In this document: one piece after another, positions 40,092 to 49,400 of the stretch
Numbering within the stretch: the first letter of the stretch is position 1
How the letters are laid out: each line of letters begins with the position of its first letter
NCBI GenBank assembly: GCA_049840595.1
Contig: JASGKO010000026.1
Location: forward strand, 9,679-73,678
DNA: 64,000 nucleotides
Source: JASGKO01 sp049840595
Lineage (GTDB): Bacteria; Verrucomicrobiota; Verrucomicrobiia; Chthoniobacterales; Chthoniobacteraceae
Direction: 5' to 3'
The notes under the pieces: model-generated
Seen by the model: only the letters and a program-made list of their open reading frames with translations
What the model was told of the DNA's origin: nothing
The model's database searches: none
Position numbers and translations under genes: made by a program

Positions 40092-40568
40092 CTATTCCTT
40101 GCGGGCGAGCGCGACCTTGCCGGTGCGGGTGATGTCGCTGATGCCGAAGGGGTTCATGAGGAAGAGGAATTTCTCGATCTTGCTCTCGTTGCCGGTGATC
40201 TCGATCGAGACGTTTTTCGGCTGCACGTCGATGATCTTGGCGCGGAAGATGTCGCAGATCTGCATCACTTCGGCGCGGCTCTTCGAGTCCACCTTCACGC
40301 GCATGAGCACGAGCTCGCGGTCCACATACTCGTCGTCGTGGAAGTCCTGGATCTCGATCACGTCGATCAGCTTGTTGAGCTGCTTGGTAACCTGCTCGAG
40401 CACACGGTCGTCGCCACGGACGACAATCGTCATCCGGGACATGGAATCGTCGAGCGTCGGCCCGACGTTGAGCGAATCAATATTGAAGCCGCGTCCGCTG
40501 AACATGCCGGCGATGCGGGTGAGGACGCCGAACTTGTTTTCGACCAGAACTGAGATGGTATGCCGCAT
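40092..40568 (-). CDS. ilvH: Acetolactate synthase, small (regulatory) subunit
   Basis: 158 residues from ATG 40568. The N-terminal ACT domain reads MRHTISVLVENKFGVLTRIA and GMFSGRGFNIDSLNVGPTLD, followed by RMTIVVRGDDRVLEQVTKQL. The C-terminal ALS_ss domain follows (RELVLMRVKVDSKSRAEVM). It binds valine and tunes the IlvB catalytic subunit, encoded elsewhere. Being cotranscribed with ilvC without ilvB is a common arrangement. The upstream region 40569-40804 (236 bases) contains a small hairpin at 40623-40645 and may hold the promoter or an attenuator. Confidence 0.95.
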   Translation of the reverse strand: MRHTISVLVENKFGVLTRIAGMFSGRGFNIDSLNVGPTLDDSMSRMTIVVRGDDRVLEQVTKQLNKLIDVIEIQDFHDDEYVDRELVLMRVKVDSKSRAEVMQICDIFRAKIIDVQPKNVSIEITGNESKIEKFLFLMNPFGISDITRTGKVALARKE

Positions 40569-40622
40569 AAAGTGGGACGGCGATAGTCCGGCGGTTCCGG
40601 GCATTCGTCAAATCGAAAAACA

Positions 40623-40645
40623 CTGTGGCGACGCTTCGGCTACAG
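40623..40645. promoter_or_regulatory. Small hairpin and repeat in the ilvH / DUF4175 divergent region
   Basis: CTGTGGC (40623-40629) pairs with GCTACAG (40639-40645) except for one position, across a 9-base loop, in the region between divergent ilvH and the membrane protein at 40805. Further right, 40745-40778 reads like a widespread intergenic repeat (TCTTCGTGGTCTTCGTG, then TCTTCGTGG). No promoter is clear. Confidence 0.3.
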
Positions 40646-40804
40646 AGAAAGCAGTTTGAGTTAGCTTGATTTTAGACCAAAATCCGGGCAACGACCGCGA
40701 TGATTAAGGGATTGGCTGCGATTAAAAATCTACCTGCATTCAGTCTTTTCTTCGTGGTCTTCGTGTCTTCGTGGTTTAATTAAAGACTTAATCGCGAGGA
40801 CTCC

Positions 40805-42379
40805 ATGCCCGAACTCATTCCACGCCTCCATCGCATCCGCCGCGCCTTCCACGTGCAGATGTTCCTTGCGCGGCTGGCGGAGACGGCCTTGGTGGTTTCC
40901 TGCGTTTGGGTGGCATGGGCCGGTCTGCTTGCTTTCTCGGGGCATTCTGCGTGGCAGCCGGGAATGGTCGCTGCGGTGATCACCATCGCGCTGGCCGTCG
41001 CCGGAGGCTGGACCTATGTGCGGCGGCTCTCGCTCCCCGCCGCTGCCGCCCGGCTCGATCGCATGGCGGCCACGCATGACCGTTTTACCACGGCCCTCGC
41101 GCTTTCCACTCCTGCCGACGAACTGGAAACCAGCGCCGCCCGCGAGTGTCAGGCCTTCCTCGCCAGCTTCGATGAAAAGCCGTGGACCCGCCTGCGCCTC
41201 CCGCGCCGCTTCCTGGCGCTGGCCGTGCCGGTGGTTGTCACCATCATGCTCGCTTGGTTCGCCAAGCCGCAGCCTCCCAGCGCGGACGACGTGGCGAAAC
41301 GCGCTGCCGCCCAGGCCCGCGCTCATGCGCTGGAGCAAATGGCCGCGCAAGCCGAGCAACTCAACACCCCCGAGCTAAAACGTACCGCTGAGCAAATGAA
41401 GCAAAGCGCCCGCGAAATCGCCGCCGCGAAGACCGGCGACGAAGCGGAAAAGACCGCCCTCCGCGCCATCTCGGAAATCGAGGCCGGGCTGAAAAATAGC
41501 GCGCTCGCTGGCCAGCAGGCCCAACTCGATGCCCTCGCCAAGGCCCTGGCCGCCACCCCGCAGACGAAGCCCGCCGCCAAAAATCTACAGGACCGCAAAA
41601 TGGCCGAAGCCGCCCAGGCTCTCGCCGATGCGGCGAAGAAGATGGATGCCGAAACCGCCAAAAAACTTGCCGAAGCGATGAAGCAGGCCTTGCAACAACT
41701 CGGCGAGGAGGGGGCCAGCGGCGCTCTGGCCCGGCAAATGAGCCAGATGGCGCAGACCCAGTCGGGTAATCAATCCAATGCACTCCAACAGGTCTTGCAA
41801 CAACTCGCGCAAATGCTCTCCCGGCAGGCGGGCGGCCAGACCGCGCAAAACTCACCATCGCAAAACGGAGGCAATTCGCCCACCGAACAGCAGTTGCTCA
41901 ACATGCTGGAAAACCTCAAGCAATCGCCGAGTGGAAACAGTTCCCAATCGCTCGCTGCCGGCAAGCCGAAGGGAGACGGCCAGCAGGGCCAGAGTAGCAG
42001 GCAGGGGAACGGCAGCCAGACTTCGATGAGCGACTTTGCCAAAAGCGGCCAGCCCGTCGCCACTATGCAGGGGCTGATGCCCAGCGGCCAGCCCGGCACG
42101 GAAAAAGACAGCGGCACGACAAAGACGCCCTACGGCGAAAAGAACGCGCTGGGCAAGCCTGGCGCAGGCACGCAACTCCAGGGCCTCCTTGGCCAGGGCG
42201 AGTCATTACAATCGCTCGTGCAAAGCGCCGACGGCAAGGGGGCGGCCTCGACCAAATACCGCGCCCTCTACCAGGCCATGGCCCCCGAGGCCGAGCAGAC
42301 CGTGGATCAGGAAGCCATCCCCGCCGGTTCCCGTGCCATGGTGAAGCAATACTTCGAAAGCATCCGCCCGCAGGAGTAG
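40805..42379 (+). CDS. DUF4175-like membrane protein with long helical and Gln-rich region
   Basis: 524 residues. Two or three membrane helices in the first 145 residues (LAETALVVSCVWVAWAGLLA, MVAAVITIALAVAGGWTYV, FLALAVPVVVTIMLAWFA), then an Ala/Gln/Lys coiled-coil region ~160-330 (MAAQAEQLNTPELKRTAEQM). A low-complexity Gly/Ser/Gln segment ~330-470 follows, and a short conserved end (MAPEAEQTVDQEAIPAGSRA). It is a shorter paralogue of the 1003-residue gene at 46441-49452, sharing helix layout, Gln/Ala coiled coil and the ending (REAL 'YFEQL/YFES' type tail). Such proteins accompany MoxR/BatA operons. It is transcribed toward the end of that operon. Confidence 0.65.
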   Translation: MPELIPRLHRIRRAFHVQMFLARLAETALVVSCVWVAWAGLLAFSGHSAWQPGMVAAVITIALAVAGGWTYVRRLSLPAAAARLDRMAATHDRFTTALALSTPADELETSAARECQAFLASFDEKPWTRLRLPRRFLALAVPVVVTIMLAWFAKPQPPSADDVAKRAAAQARAHALEQMAAQAEQLNTPELKRTAEQMKQSAREIAAAKTGDEAEKTALRAISEIEAGLKNSALAGQQAQLDALAKALAATPQTKPAAKNLQDRKMAEAAQALADAAKKMDAETAKKLAEAMKQALQQLGEEGASGALARQMSQMAQTQSGNQSNALQQVLQQLAQMLSRQAGGQTAQNSPSQNGGNSPTEQQLLNMLENLKQSPSGNSSQSLAAGKPKGDGQQGQSSRQGNGSQTSMSDFAKSGQPVATMQGLMPSGQPGTEKDSGTTKTPYGEKNALGKPGAGTQLQGLLGQGESLQSLVQSADGKGAASTKYRALYQAMAPEAEQTVDQEAIPAGSRAMVKQYFESIRPQE

Positions 42380-42391
42380 CGCTTTTTTTTA

Positions 42392-42552
42392 AAAGTAATT
42401 TCCGGATGATCCGGATGAATAGCTGGGCGGGCTTTTCGCTGTCTTCAACCACCCCAATGTCATTCTGAGCGCAATGCAGCGCGGCGGAATGGAGTCGAAG
42501 GGTGACATTTTTTTGGGAAGGGCCTCAAAAAATGGAATCCGCAAATTACTTT
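42392..42552. repeat. REP-like palindromic repeat element
   Basis: Outer arms AAAGTAATTT (42392-42401) and AAATTACTTT (42543-42552) are exact complements. Inside lies a perfect TCCGGAT-G-ATCCGGA palindrome (42401-42415) and a hairpin whose arms are CCCCAATGTCA (42452-42462) and TGACATTTTTTTGGG (42503-42517), with the core CATTCTGAGCGCAATG. TGTCATTCTGAGCG-type repeats recur between genes in several soil phyla. It fills the convergent gap between 42379 and 42579. Confidence 0.55.
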
Positions 42553-42578
42553 CGAAGAAAACCCGCCGCCCCGTCCCT

Positions 42579-43373
42579 CTACTTATGCCCCGCCTGCATA
42601 GCCGCCGCCTGCTTCTCCTGGATGGTTTTTAGCATCTGGTAAAACTGATCAGCCCAGAGGTAATTCGCCACCGAACCGCAAAGATTCAAGACGAGTAAAA
42701 TGCTCAAAACCAGCTTTACCGGAGTAGCGCTTTTGGGGGCTTCCTCCGACCGCCCGAGTATCGCCCAAAGCAGCGTCGCGATCCAGCCGATCACCGTCCA
42801 GGCCAGGAAGAAATTCACGAGAAAAATCGGCAGGCAGTCCTTCTTTTTGAGTCCGAGGAAGGACGGTAGAAAATAGAGGATGAAGCCAATCAGCCCCGTC
42901 ACGATCAGAATGACCAGCCGGAAAATCGACTTGTCATGAGGTGGCGGAGGCAGGGATTGCAATGGCGGAACGCCTGCGAACACCGGCAGCGGGTTACTCG
43001 CCTTGGTTTCCGGCGTGGCTTGTGGTTCCACCGGGGGCGGAGTTTGCCCTGCCGTCGCCGGGGTTGCCGGTTGAATCGTCAGCCCATTGCTGGCTGTCGT
43101 GGCTTGTTTTTGCGGATGCGCCAGGGCATCGCGGTAAACGTACGCCTTGCCGATATCGATGTGATATTGCTCGCGGAGCGCCCGGGGCATTTTCTCAAAC
43201 GGAATTTTCGCCACGCCCTGCGCATAGGTGATGCGCAATCCATCCGGCTCGACCTGTGTCACTTTCGCCTCGCGATAGATATTGCCGTCGGTATCCGTAA
43301 TTGTGGCCGCGTAAAGAGTGGAGGCGGTCGCCATCAACACCGCTGCCACCACCCATTTCATCATCTTCTTCAT
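42579..43373 (-). CDS. Exported-stem protein with C-terminal superinfection-immunity-like domain
   Basis: 264 residues. Signal peptide 1-22 (MMKWVVAAVLMATASTLYAA), then a conserved verrucomicrobial beta segment (DGNIYREAKVTQVEPDGLRI, VAKIPFEKMPRALREQYHID). A Pro/Thr-rich linker ~95-150 follows, then helices beginning FRLVILIVTGLIGFILYFLP. The third helix has the superinfection-immunity signature IFLVNFFLAWTVIGWIATLLWAI, typical of that small membrane family. The topology puts the first domain in the periplasm and the rest in the inner membrane. The function is unknown; phage immunity is only a family name. It lies 72 bases after the DUF4159 gene, on the same strand. Confidence 0.72.
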   Translation of the reverse strand: MKKMMKWVVAAVLMATASTLYAATITDTDGNIYREAKVTQVEPDGLRITYAQGVAKIPFEKMPRALREQYHIDIGKAYVYRDALAHPQKQATTASNGLTIQPATPATAGQTPPPVEPQATPETKASNPLPVFAGVPPLQSLPPPPHDKSIFRLVILIVTGLIGFILYFLPSFLGLKKKDCLPIFLVNFFLAWTVIGWIATLLWAILGRSEEAPKSATPVKLVLSILLVLNLCGSVANYLWADQFYQMLKTIQEKQAAAMQAGHK

Positions 43374-43445
43374 GGTTGGAATTCTTGTCGGGAGAGATAG
43401 GTGATGGCAGTAACCGGCCTTCCCCGATCTGTCAGCCTCAAAATC

Positions 43446-44168
43446 TCATCCGCGCTGCAACATCGCGTAGATGTAGATGTTCACCAGCATTTTCATGCAG
43501 GCCACATCATGCCCGGGCGGTGCCACCATTCGGTCCCATCCGCACTGGAGTCCGCTCAGGCTGATGATGCCAGCCATTCGCTCGCCAATGTAGATGCCGT
43601 AGAGCCCGTGTTTCGCAAAGCGGGGATCGTAAACGTTGTTGTAATATGTGTGTGGCGGCTTGCCTTCGGGAATTGGGAAATAGCAGCGATAGATCGCATG
43701 GGCGGGTGCGAGCGCGGCCACCCGGGCCTCGGGCAGGATTTGCGCCAGCTCGCGGGTCTGCTGGAGCAGGAATTCATCGGCATCCGGCGTGATATCGCCA
43801 TTGATGCAGCAGTCCACCAGCAGGAAGCCGCCGCGCCGCATGTATTCGGCGAGATTGCTGCGCCCCTGCTCATCGTTCACCATGTGGATTCCCTGCGAAA
43901 AGAGCAGTGGATAGGAGCACATCTGCTTCAGGTTCTCCACATCCGCCACATACCAGGTGGAGTCGATATTCAGGCTCGTGTAATCGCGCAGGTATTGCAT
44001 CAGCACCGGGTCCCCATCGGCATGTCGGCGCCAGTATGGGCTGTCGGTCTTCAATCGTGCCCAGCCTACGCGCTCGCCGCGCAGGCTCGTCTGGTCCTGG
44101 GCCTGCAACGGCGACGCGGTGCAAAGCCCGGCGAGCAGGCAGAAAAAGAGCGGGCGATGGATTTTCAT
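43446..44168 (-). CDS. DUF4159 exported protein, last gene of the MoxR operon
   Basis: 240 residues from ATG 44168, overlapping the upstream stop by 4 bases. Signal peptide ending AQAQD region (LFFCLLAGLCTASPLQAQ). The DUF4159 domain fills the rest: RLKTDSPYWRRHADGDPVLM, DYTSLNIDSTWYVADVENLK, RGGFLLVDCCINGDITPDAD, and HGLYGIYIGERMAGIISLSG. The fold is glutamine-amidotransferase-like. DUF4159 genes are regularly found at the end of MoxR - DUF58 - BatA clusters in Verrucomicrobiota and Planctomycetes. No catalytic activity is established. Confidence 0.87.
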   Translation of the reverse strand: MKIHRPLFFCLLAGLCTASPLQAQDQTSLRGERVGWARLKTDSPYWRRHADGDPVLMQYLRDYTSLNIDSTWYVADVENLKQMCSYPLLFSQGIHMVNDEQGRSNLAEYMRRGGFLLVDCCINGDITPDADEFLLQQTRELAQILPEARVAALAPAHAIYRCYFPIPEGKPPHTYYNNVYDPRFAKHGLYGIYIGERMAGIISLSGLQCGWDRMVAPPGHDVACMKMLVNIYIYAMLQRG

Positions 44169-46444
44169 AGCAGGCGGAAACAACGGCGGACGATTAATTC
44201 GGTCGCGTAGAGCCCCAGCATCAGGGCCAGCAACCACGAGGAATTCCACAGCGGCTGGATGTGCGCCATTTGCAGGCTGGAATCATCATGCGTCGTCGCA
44301 TTGGCCTGGAAGGCTGGTTCTTCGCCAATCAGCGCGCCTCCGGTGCTGTCGGCCAGTTCGCGCATCTGGTCCACGTTGGGCGGTAGGTTGAGCGTCTCGG
44401 TCGTTTGCACTTTTTTCGCGACATTGAAGGTCAGCCGCGCCGCGTTGCCCGTGGCATCGGTCGCCTGCACTTCCCAGCGCCCGATGGCTGCTGGATTGAA
44501 GCTGGCGCTCCATTCGTGGCTGTCCTGTTCGCTCTGGTAGCGCGCCGTGAGCGGCGATTTTTCGCCCGTTGGCGAAATCAGCGTGAGCGTGGGTGCGTGG
44601 TCGCCGCTTGCCCCGGTGATCCGCAGGGAGACCGGCGCATTCATCGTCGGCGACTCCGTATTCCTCACGATCCGCAGGCCCTCCGCCGGGGCCGGTGCCA
44701 GCGAGAGCAGGAGCTGCTGCCAGAACGTCTCCGCGGCATGGCTGCTGCTCGGGAGCGACATCTTCCAGCGCCAGAGCAGATCCGTCGTCAATGCCGCGGT
44801 AAAGCCGTCGCCGAACTGCTGCCGGGCCAGTAGAATCGGCGCCGCGCCGTCGCCAGCATCGCCGCTTACGGCCAGAACGTCTGCGCCCGCCTTGGCGCCG
44901 CGCACTCGCGCATAATTCGCAAAGCGGGGCATTTCATCGGGTCGCAGGTTTTTGAACAGCATCGCCAGGGCCGGGCTTTTGACCCCCGTGGGCAGCGCAA
45001 AGGGATGCAACTGCGGCATCTGCACGCGGTTGGAATTTTCATCGAGAAAAGTGTCCTGCGTTCCGGCCGTGCTGTTCGCCATTTGCGCTTCAAAAGTTCC
45101 CACCGCGCTTTCCTCGCTGTGGCGCGGGTCAAAGATCACCGGCAGCATCTGCTCCATGTCGGTCCCGACGAACCGGCTGGTCGCTTCGCTGTCGGGCGCG
45201 ATGAACAGCACGCCGCCGCCGCCCCGGGCGTAATCGAGTAGCGCCTGTTGCTGGCGCGGCGTGAGGAGATCGGCGAAGACGTGGGCCAGGATCACGATCC
45301 GGTACGGTTTCAAATCGCGCGCATCATCGGGCAGGTCCGGCAGCGTCGGTTGCCCGGTGTCGCCGGAGGTAATCTGGATCCCGAGCGCCGGATTCAAGAT
45401 ACTCGTCATCTGGAAGCTGGGATCGCTCTCCAGTGCGGTAAGCAGGTAGCGGTAGCCCCATTGCAACGCGCCCTGGTAGTAAAGCACCGGCACTTTTGTC
45501 TGCTCCACGATGCGCGTGGTGCAGGCGGCGATTTGCTGGTGCACTCCGCTGCCGATCCGGAATTCCAGCGGCATCGAGCCCGGCTCGCTCGCGTTGATCG
45601 GCACCGACCACGGCACCAGATGCACCCCCGCGCGTACTGGCAGATCAGTCGAGGCGAGCTGCTTGTCACCGCTCCACAATTCCACGGGGAGCAGCCCGTC
45701 CTTCGCCTTCCCGGTCTTGAGCAGCACGCTCGCCGTGAACTGCGTCTGTCGCAACACGCCGGAGGGCGCCTTGAGCTCGCGAATGTCGAGCACTTCTCCT
45801 GCCTGCGTCCGATTAGTGCCCGGGATGAAATAGAGCGGCACCCCGTGTTGCTGTGCCGAGGCGATGAGCGTTGCAGAATCCTGGGTCGTTGTATCCAGCC
45901 CGTCGGTGAGACTTACGATCGCGCCCGGCGCTTGGTCGATCAAATGGCCCAGCGTTTCAAAGAGATGCGTCTCGTCCCCCGGCCCGGTTTGCGTGGTTGC
46001 TTCCTCTAGCGTGCTCGCGGCGTTCAGTCGATCTGCAAAGCGAAAATACTGCACCTTGGTAAAAGCACTGGCCGCTTCCCCGGCATGCTCCTGCCAGAGC
46101 CGCAACGCGCTCGCCAGGCGGGTCGCACCCCGGTAATCGGGGGTGCTCATGCTGTCGGAGCGATCCACCAGCACATAAAGCGTGTGGCGGTTTTCCTCGC
46201 CCCGCTGGCTGCGCTGCACACGCGAGGGATTGGCCAGGCAAAGCAGGAGCGCCAGCACCACGATCACCCGCAGTGTCGTGAGCGCGATCCGCCGCCCAGG
46301 GGTGAGGCCGCGCAATGTATGTCGATACGACCAGAGTACGAGCCCAAATCCTGCCGCCGCAAGCACGCCCAGGAGGCTCCACGCCAGCGTAGGGGGCCAG
46401 GCGCGCAGCCAGCCGCCGAATTGCCAGGCAAACGTGCTGCTCAC
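44165..46444 (-). CDS. Von Willebrand / glutamine amidotransferase-like membrane protein
   Basis: 759 residues. Two N-terminal helices (LAWSLLGVLAAAGFGLVLWS, ALTTLRVIVVLALLLCLANP), a von Willebrand A-like domain with MIDAS residues in YVLVDRSDSMSTPD (DRSDS). Then comes a class I amidotransferase-like fold (LKPYRIVILAHVFADLLTPR, LDYARGGGGVLFIAPDSEAT) ~370-560, and an Ig-like beta domain near the end (APTLTLISPTGEKSPLTARY). A final helix LLALMLGLYATELIVRRCF anchors it. Start and stop both overlap the neighbours by 4 bases, so translation is coupled. This type binds partner proteins on the periplasmic face and is tied to the MoxR ATPase. Confidence 0.82.
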   Translation of the reverse strand: MSSTFAWQFGGWLRAWPPTLAWSLLGVLAAAGFGLVLWSYRHTLRGLTPGRRIALTTLRVIVVLALLLCLANPSRVQRSQRGEENRHTLYVLVDRSDSMSTPDYRGATRLASALRLWQEHAGEAASAFTKVQYFRFADRLNAASTLEEATTQTGPGDETHLFETLGHLIDQAPGAIVSLTDGLDTTTQDSATLIASAQQHGVPLYFIPGTNRTQAGEVLDIRELKAPSGVLRQTQFTASVLLKTGKAKDGLLPVELWSGDKQLASTDLPVRAGVHLVPWSVPINASEPGSMPLEFRIGSGVHQQIAACTTRIVEQTKVPVLYYQGALQWGYRYLLTALESDPSFQMTSILNPALGIQITSGDTGQPTLPDLPDDARDLKPYRIVILAHVFADLLTPRQQQALLDYARGGGGVLFIAPDSEATSRFVGTDMEQMLPVIFDPRHSEESAVGTFEAQMANSTAGTQDTFLDENSNRVQMPQLHPFALPTGVKSPALAMLFKNLRPDEMPRFANYARVRGAKAGADVLAVSGDAGDGAAPILLARQQFGDGFTAALTTDLLWRWKMSLPSSSHAAETFWQQLLLSLAPAPAEGLRIVRNTESPTMNAPVSLRITGASGDHAPTLTLISPTGEKSPLTARYQSEQDSHEWSASFNPAAIGRWEVQATDATGNAARLTFNVAKKVQTTETLNLPPNVDQMRELADSTGGALIGEEPAFQANATTHDDSSLQMAHIQPLWNSSWLLALMLGLYATELIVRRCFRLL

Positions 46445-49400
46445 GGCTTCGCCTCCGGGGATGGGGACGACTCGGGTGCCTCATTGGAGGGCGCCGCCTG
46501 GTAATCCTTGGAAAGCTGCTCGAAGTAATCCGACACCGCCGGACGATAGGCGGGTGGGGCCTGATCGGGATTCTGGTCGGTCAGCAAATGCTGGCGGCGG
46601 CTTTCGTTGAGCCGGTTGCGCAGCAACTGGATCACGCCATCGAGCGAATTGCTGACGTCGCGCAAATACACCACGTGGGACTTTTCGTTGTCCGCAGTCA
46701 GCGGCTGGGATTGGATGAGCTGGTTTAAGCGGGTTACGGAGGGCGCACTGGGCGCAATCGAATTGACATCGATCGCGGAGACACGCAGATCGTCCACCAG
46801 ATCGCGCTCAAATTTTCCGCGCAGGTCGTCGGTCATGGGAATGTGCTCGGGTGCGCGATCGGGGGTGGTGTCCTTGTATTGCTGGTTGGGGCGGCCTTTC
46901 GGGATTTCCCCATAGCTTAGTTCGCTGGTGCTCGTGTCGCCCGTGTTCCCGAGCGAGTCGCCATGATTTCCCCGCGTTGCTTCGCCTTCGCCGTTCGGCC
47001 CGTCTTTACCTTGTCCCTTTCCCCGCCCTTGGCTTTGAGCGTTTTGGGCATTCGCATCGGGCTGGGAATCATTTCCAGAGCCGTTGCCGGGGGCTTGGCC
47101 CTGTTGGCCCTGCTGGCCTTGCTGGCCTTGCTGGCCTTGCTGGCCTTGTTGGCCTTGTTGGCCTTGTTGGCCTTGTTGGCCTTGTTGGCCTTGTTGGCCT
47201 TGTTGGCCTTGTTGGCCTTGTTGGCCTTGTTGGCCTTGTTGGCCTTGTTGGCCTTGTTGGCCTTGTTGGCCTTGTTGGCCGCGGGGGCGCATCTGGGCCA
47301 GGCGCTGGAGATTGGCCTGGTCGCGTTCCAGCCGGTCCAGCACTTGCGCAATCTGTTCGGGAGTCATCGGGCTGCTCTGGCGGGCCATCGCCGCGTGATT
47401 GGCGAGGTCTTGCAGCTTGTCGGCCGCGGCTCCGGCCTTGCTGGCATCGCGCGGAGTGTCCTTCAGCTGGTTGAGCAGCTTTTTCACGTCTTCCGCGTTC
47501 ATTGCTTTGGCCATTTGCATGAGTTCCTGCGCGGCCTTTTCCGAGCCGTTTTCCTGCTGCTGCTGCGCGAGGTTGGCGAGGTCCTGCGCCGTCTGCGCGG
47601 TCTGGTTCTCAGCCTGCTGGGCTTGTTGCCGGGCTTCGTCATCTGTCTTCTTCTCCGGCGCGCTCCGGGCTTGCTGCGATGCCTGGTTCAGCGCATTCAA
47701 GGCATCGGCCAGCTTTTCATTGGCGGCCTGCTCGCCGGCCTTATTGATCGCGTCGAGGGCGAGCTTCATTTCCCGCGCCGCCACGGCGGCGGGCTCCTGG
47801 GCGGCCTGCCGGTCGTTGGCATCGAGCTGTTGCAACGCCTGGTCCGCCTGCTGTTGCCCGTTTTCCAGGTGCTTGGCGGCGTCGGCGACGAAGCTGTCCC
47901 CATTTACCAATGCCGCCAGTCGCTGGCTGATCTGGGTCTGCCGTGCGGTCACCGAACCCTCGATCTGGTTCGGATCGGGTGTGCCCGCAGGCGTTGCGGA
48001 TGGCGTGGGCGAGGCGCTCGCATTCGCCTCCGGCTGCGACAGCTCATTCGCGATCTTTTGCTCCTCCGCCGCGAGCAGTTCCAGCTCGCCCGCCTTGGTC
48101 GCAAAGCGCTGCTTCAACTCCATCTGCTTCTGCTTTTCAAACGGATCATCGGGGCTGCGCGGGCCTTTGCGCGAGCTGCCATTTTTGGCCGCCATCTTGA
48201 TCACGAATTTTTCCACCTCGGTAATCAACGCGAGCGACTTTCCCTGCGGATTGAGCGCGGGCTGGTTCTGGGTGTGCTGGATTTTGTCCGCCGCCGCTGC
48301 CATCAAGGGCTGCGCTTGCGTAATCAGGTCCACCACCTCCGCCGGCATCCCGTCGGTGATCATCTGCTGGATGACTTCGCCCGTCTTCTTTTCCAGAATG
48401 CTTTGCTGATTGCCCACCCGGTCATTCTCCTTTTTCCAGGCGGGATTCGTCTTCGCGAGATCGGTATGCGCCAGCACGAAGTTCTCCTTGAGCAGGCGGA
48501 GTTGCGCCGCCTTCAAGGCCACGATCATGCCAAACGACGGCTGGCCGGTTCCCCCCGGGCCTTCCCGCACATCGTCGCGAAATGGTTTGATCTCGACGAA
48601 TTGTACCGGTGAGACCACCGGTGGGAGTTGCTGGTTGGAAATCCGCTGCGCGCTGAGATTGTAGGATACGACATCGAACGGCTGCACTTCGAGCTGGTCG
48701 AGATCCATCGAGGTCTTGATCGGATGCGAGCCCGCTTCTTTCAGTGCCTCGAGCGGAATCGGAATCGACGGCTTCGGCTCGCCATTCACCGAGACCTGCA
48801 ATTCCAGATTCTTGAGGCCGCTTTGCGAGTTCGCCAGCGCCTGCAGTGGCACCTCTTCAATCTGCGTCGCCTTGATTTCCGACTTCGGGGTTTTCCACGT
48901 GATGGACGCCTTCGGCGCTTCCGCCGGTTTCGGGGTCGGGCTCGGTGTCGCGGCGGCGACCGGCGTGCTGGTCCACGGGCGTGTCCAGGAGAGCAGCGTT
49001 ATAAAATGCGAGAGCAACAGCACGGCGACGAGGGTGCCGAGAATTGCGAGCAGCGAGTCGCGCGATTGAATCCCGGCCTTGGAAATGAACTCCGCCGTCT
49101 CCTCGCGCTGGGCGTTCGCGATTGCCCCGGCGTCGTCCTGCAGCGAGGCCAGCGTTTCCAGCCGGTTCTTCGCCACCAGCCGGGTATCGAGGGATTGCGC
49201 GCTGTGCAGCAGCGGCTTCCGGCGCAGCCACCACGTCAGCGCGGTCGCCAGCAGCGTCAGGCCCAGCCCGCCCGTCCACAGCCAGGGCAGGCGGCCCCAC
49301 GTTTCCAGCTTCGCCCACGAAAAATGCTCGTGCCAGCTCAGGGCCAGCGTGAAGCCGAGCCCGGCAATGAGTACCACCAGCGGCCAGAGAAAGCGCGTGC

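Noticed and set aside
47098..47281. Possible CRISPR-like array
   Set aside because: Units are 9 bases, contiguous, without spacers, and in frame inside a gene: a coding tandem repeat.
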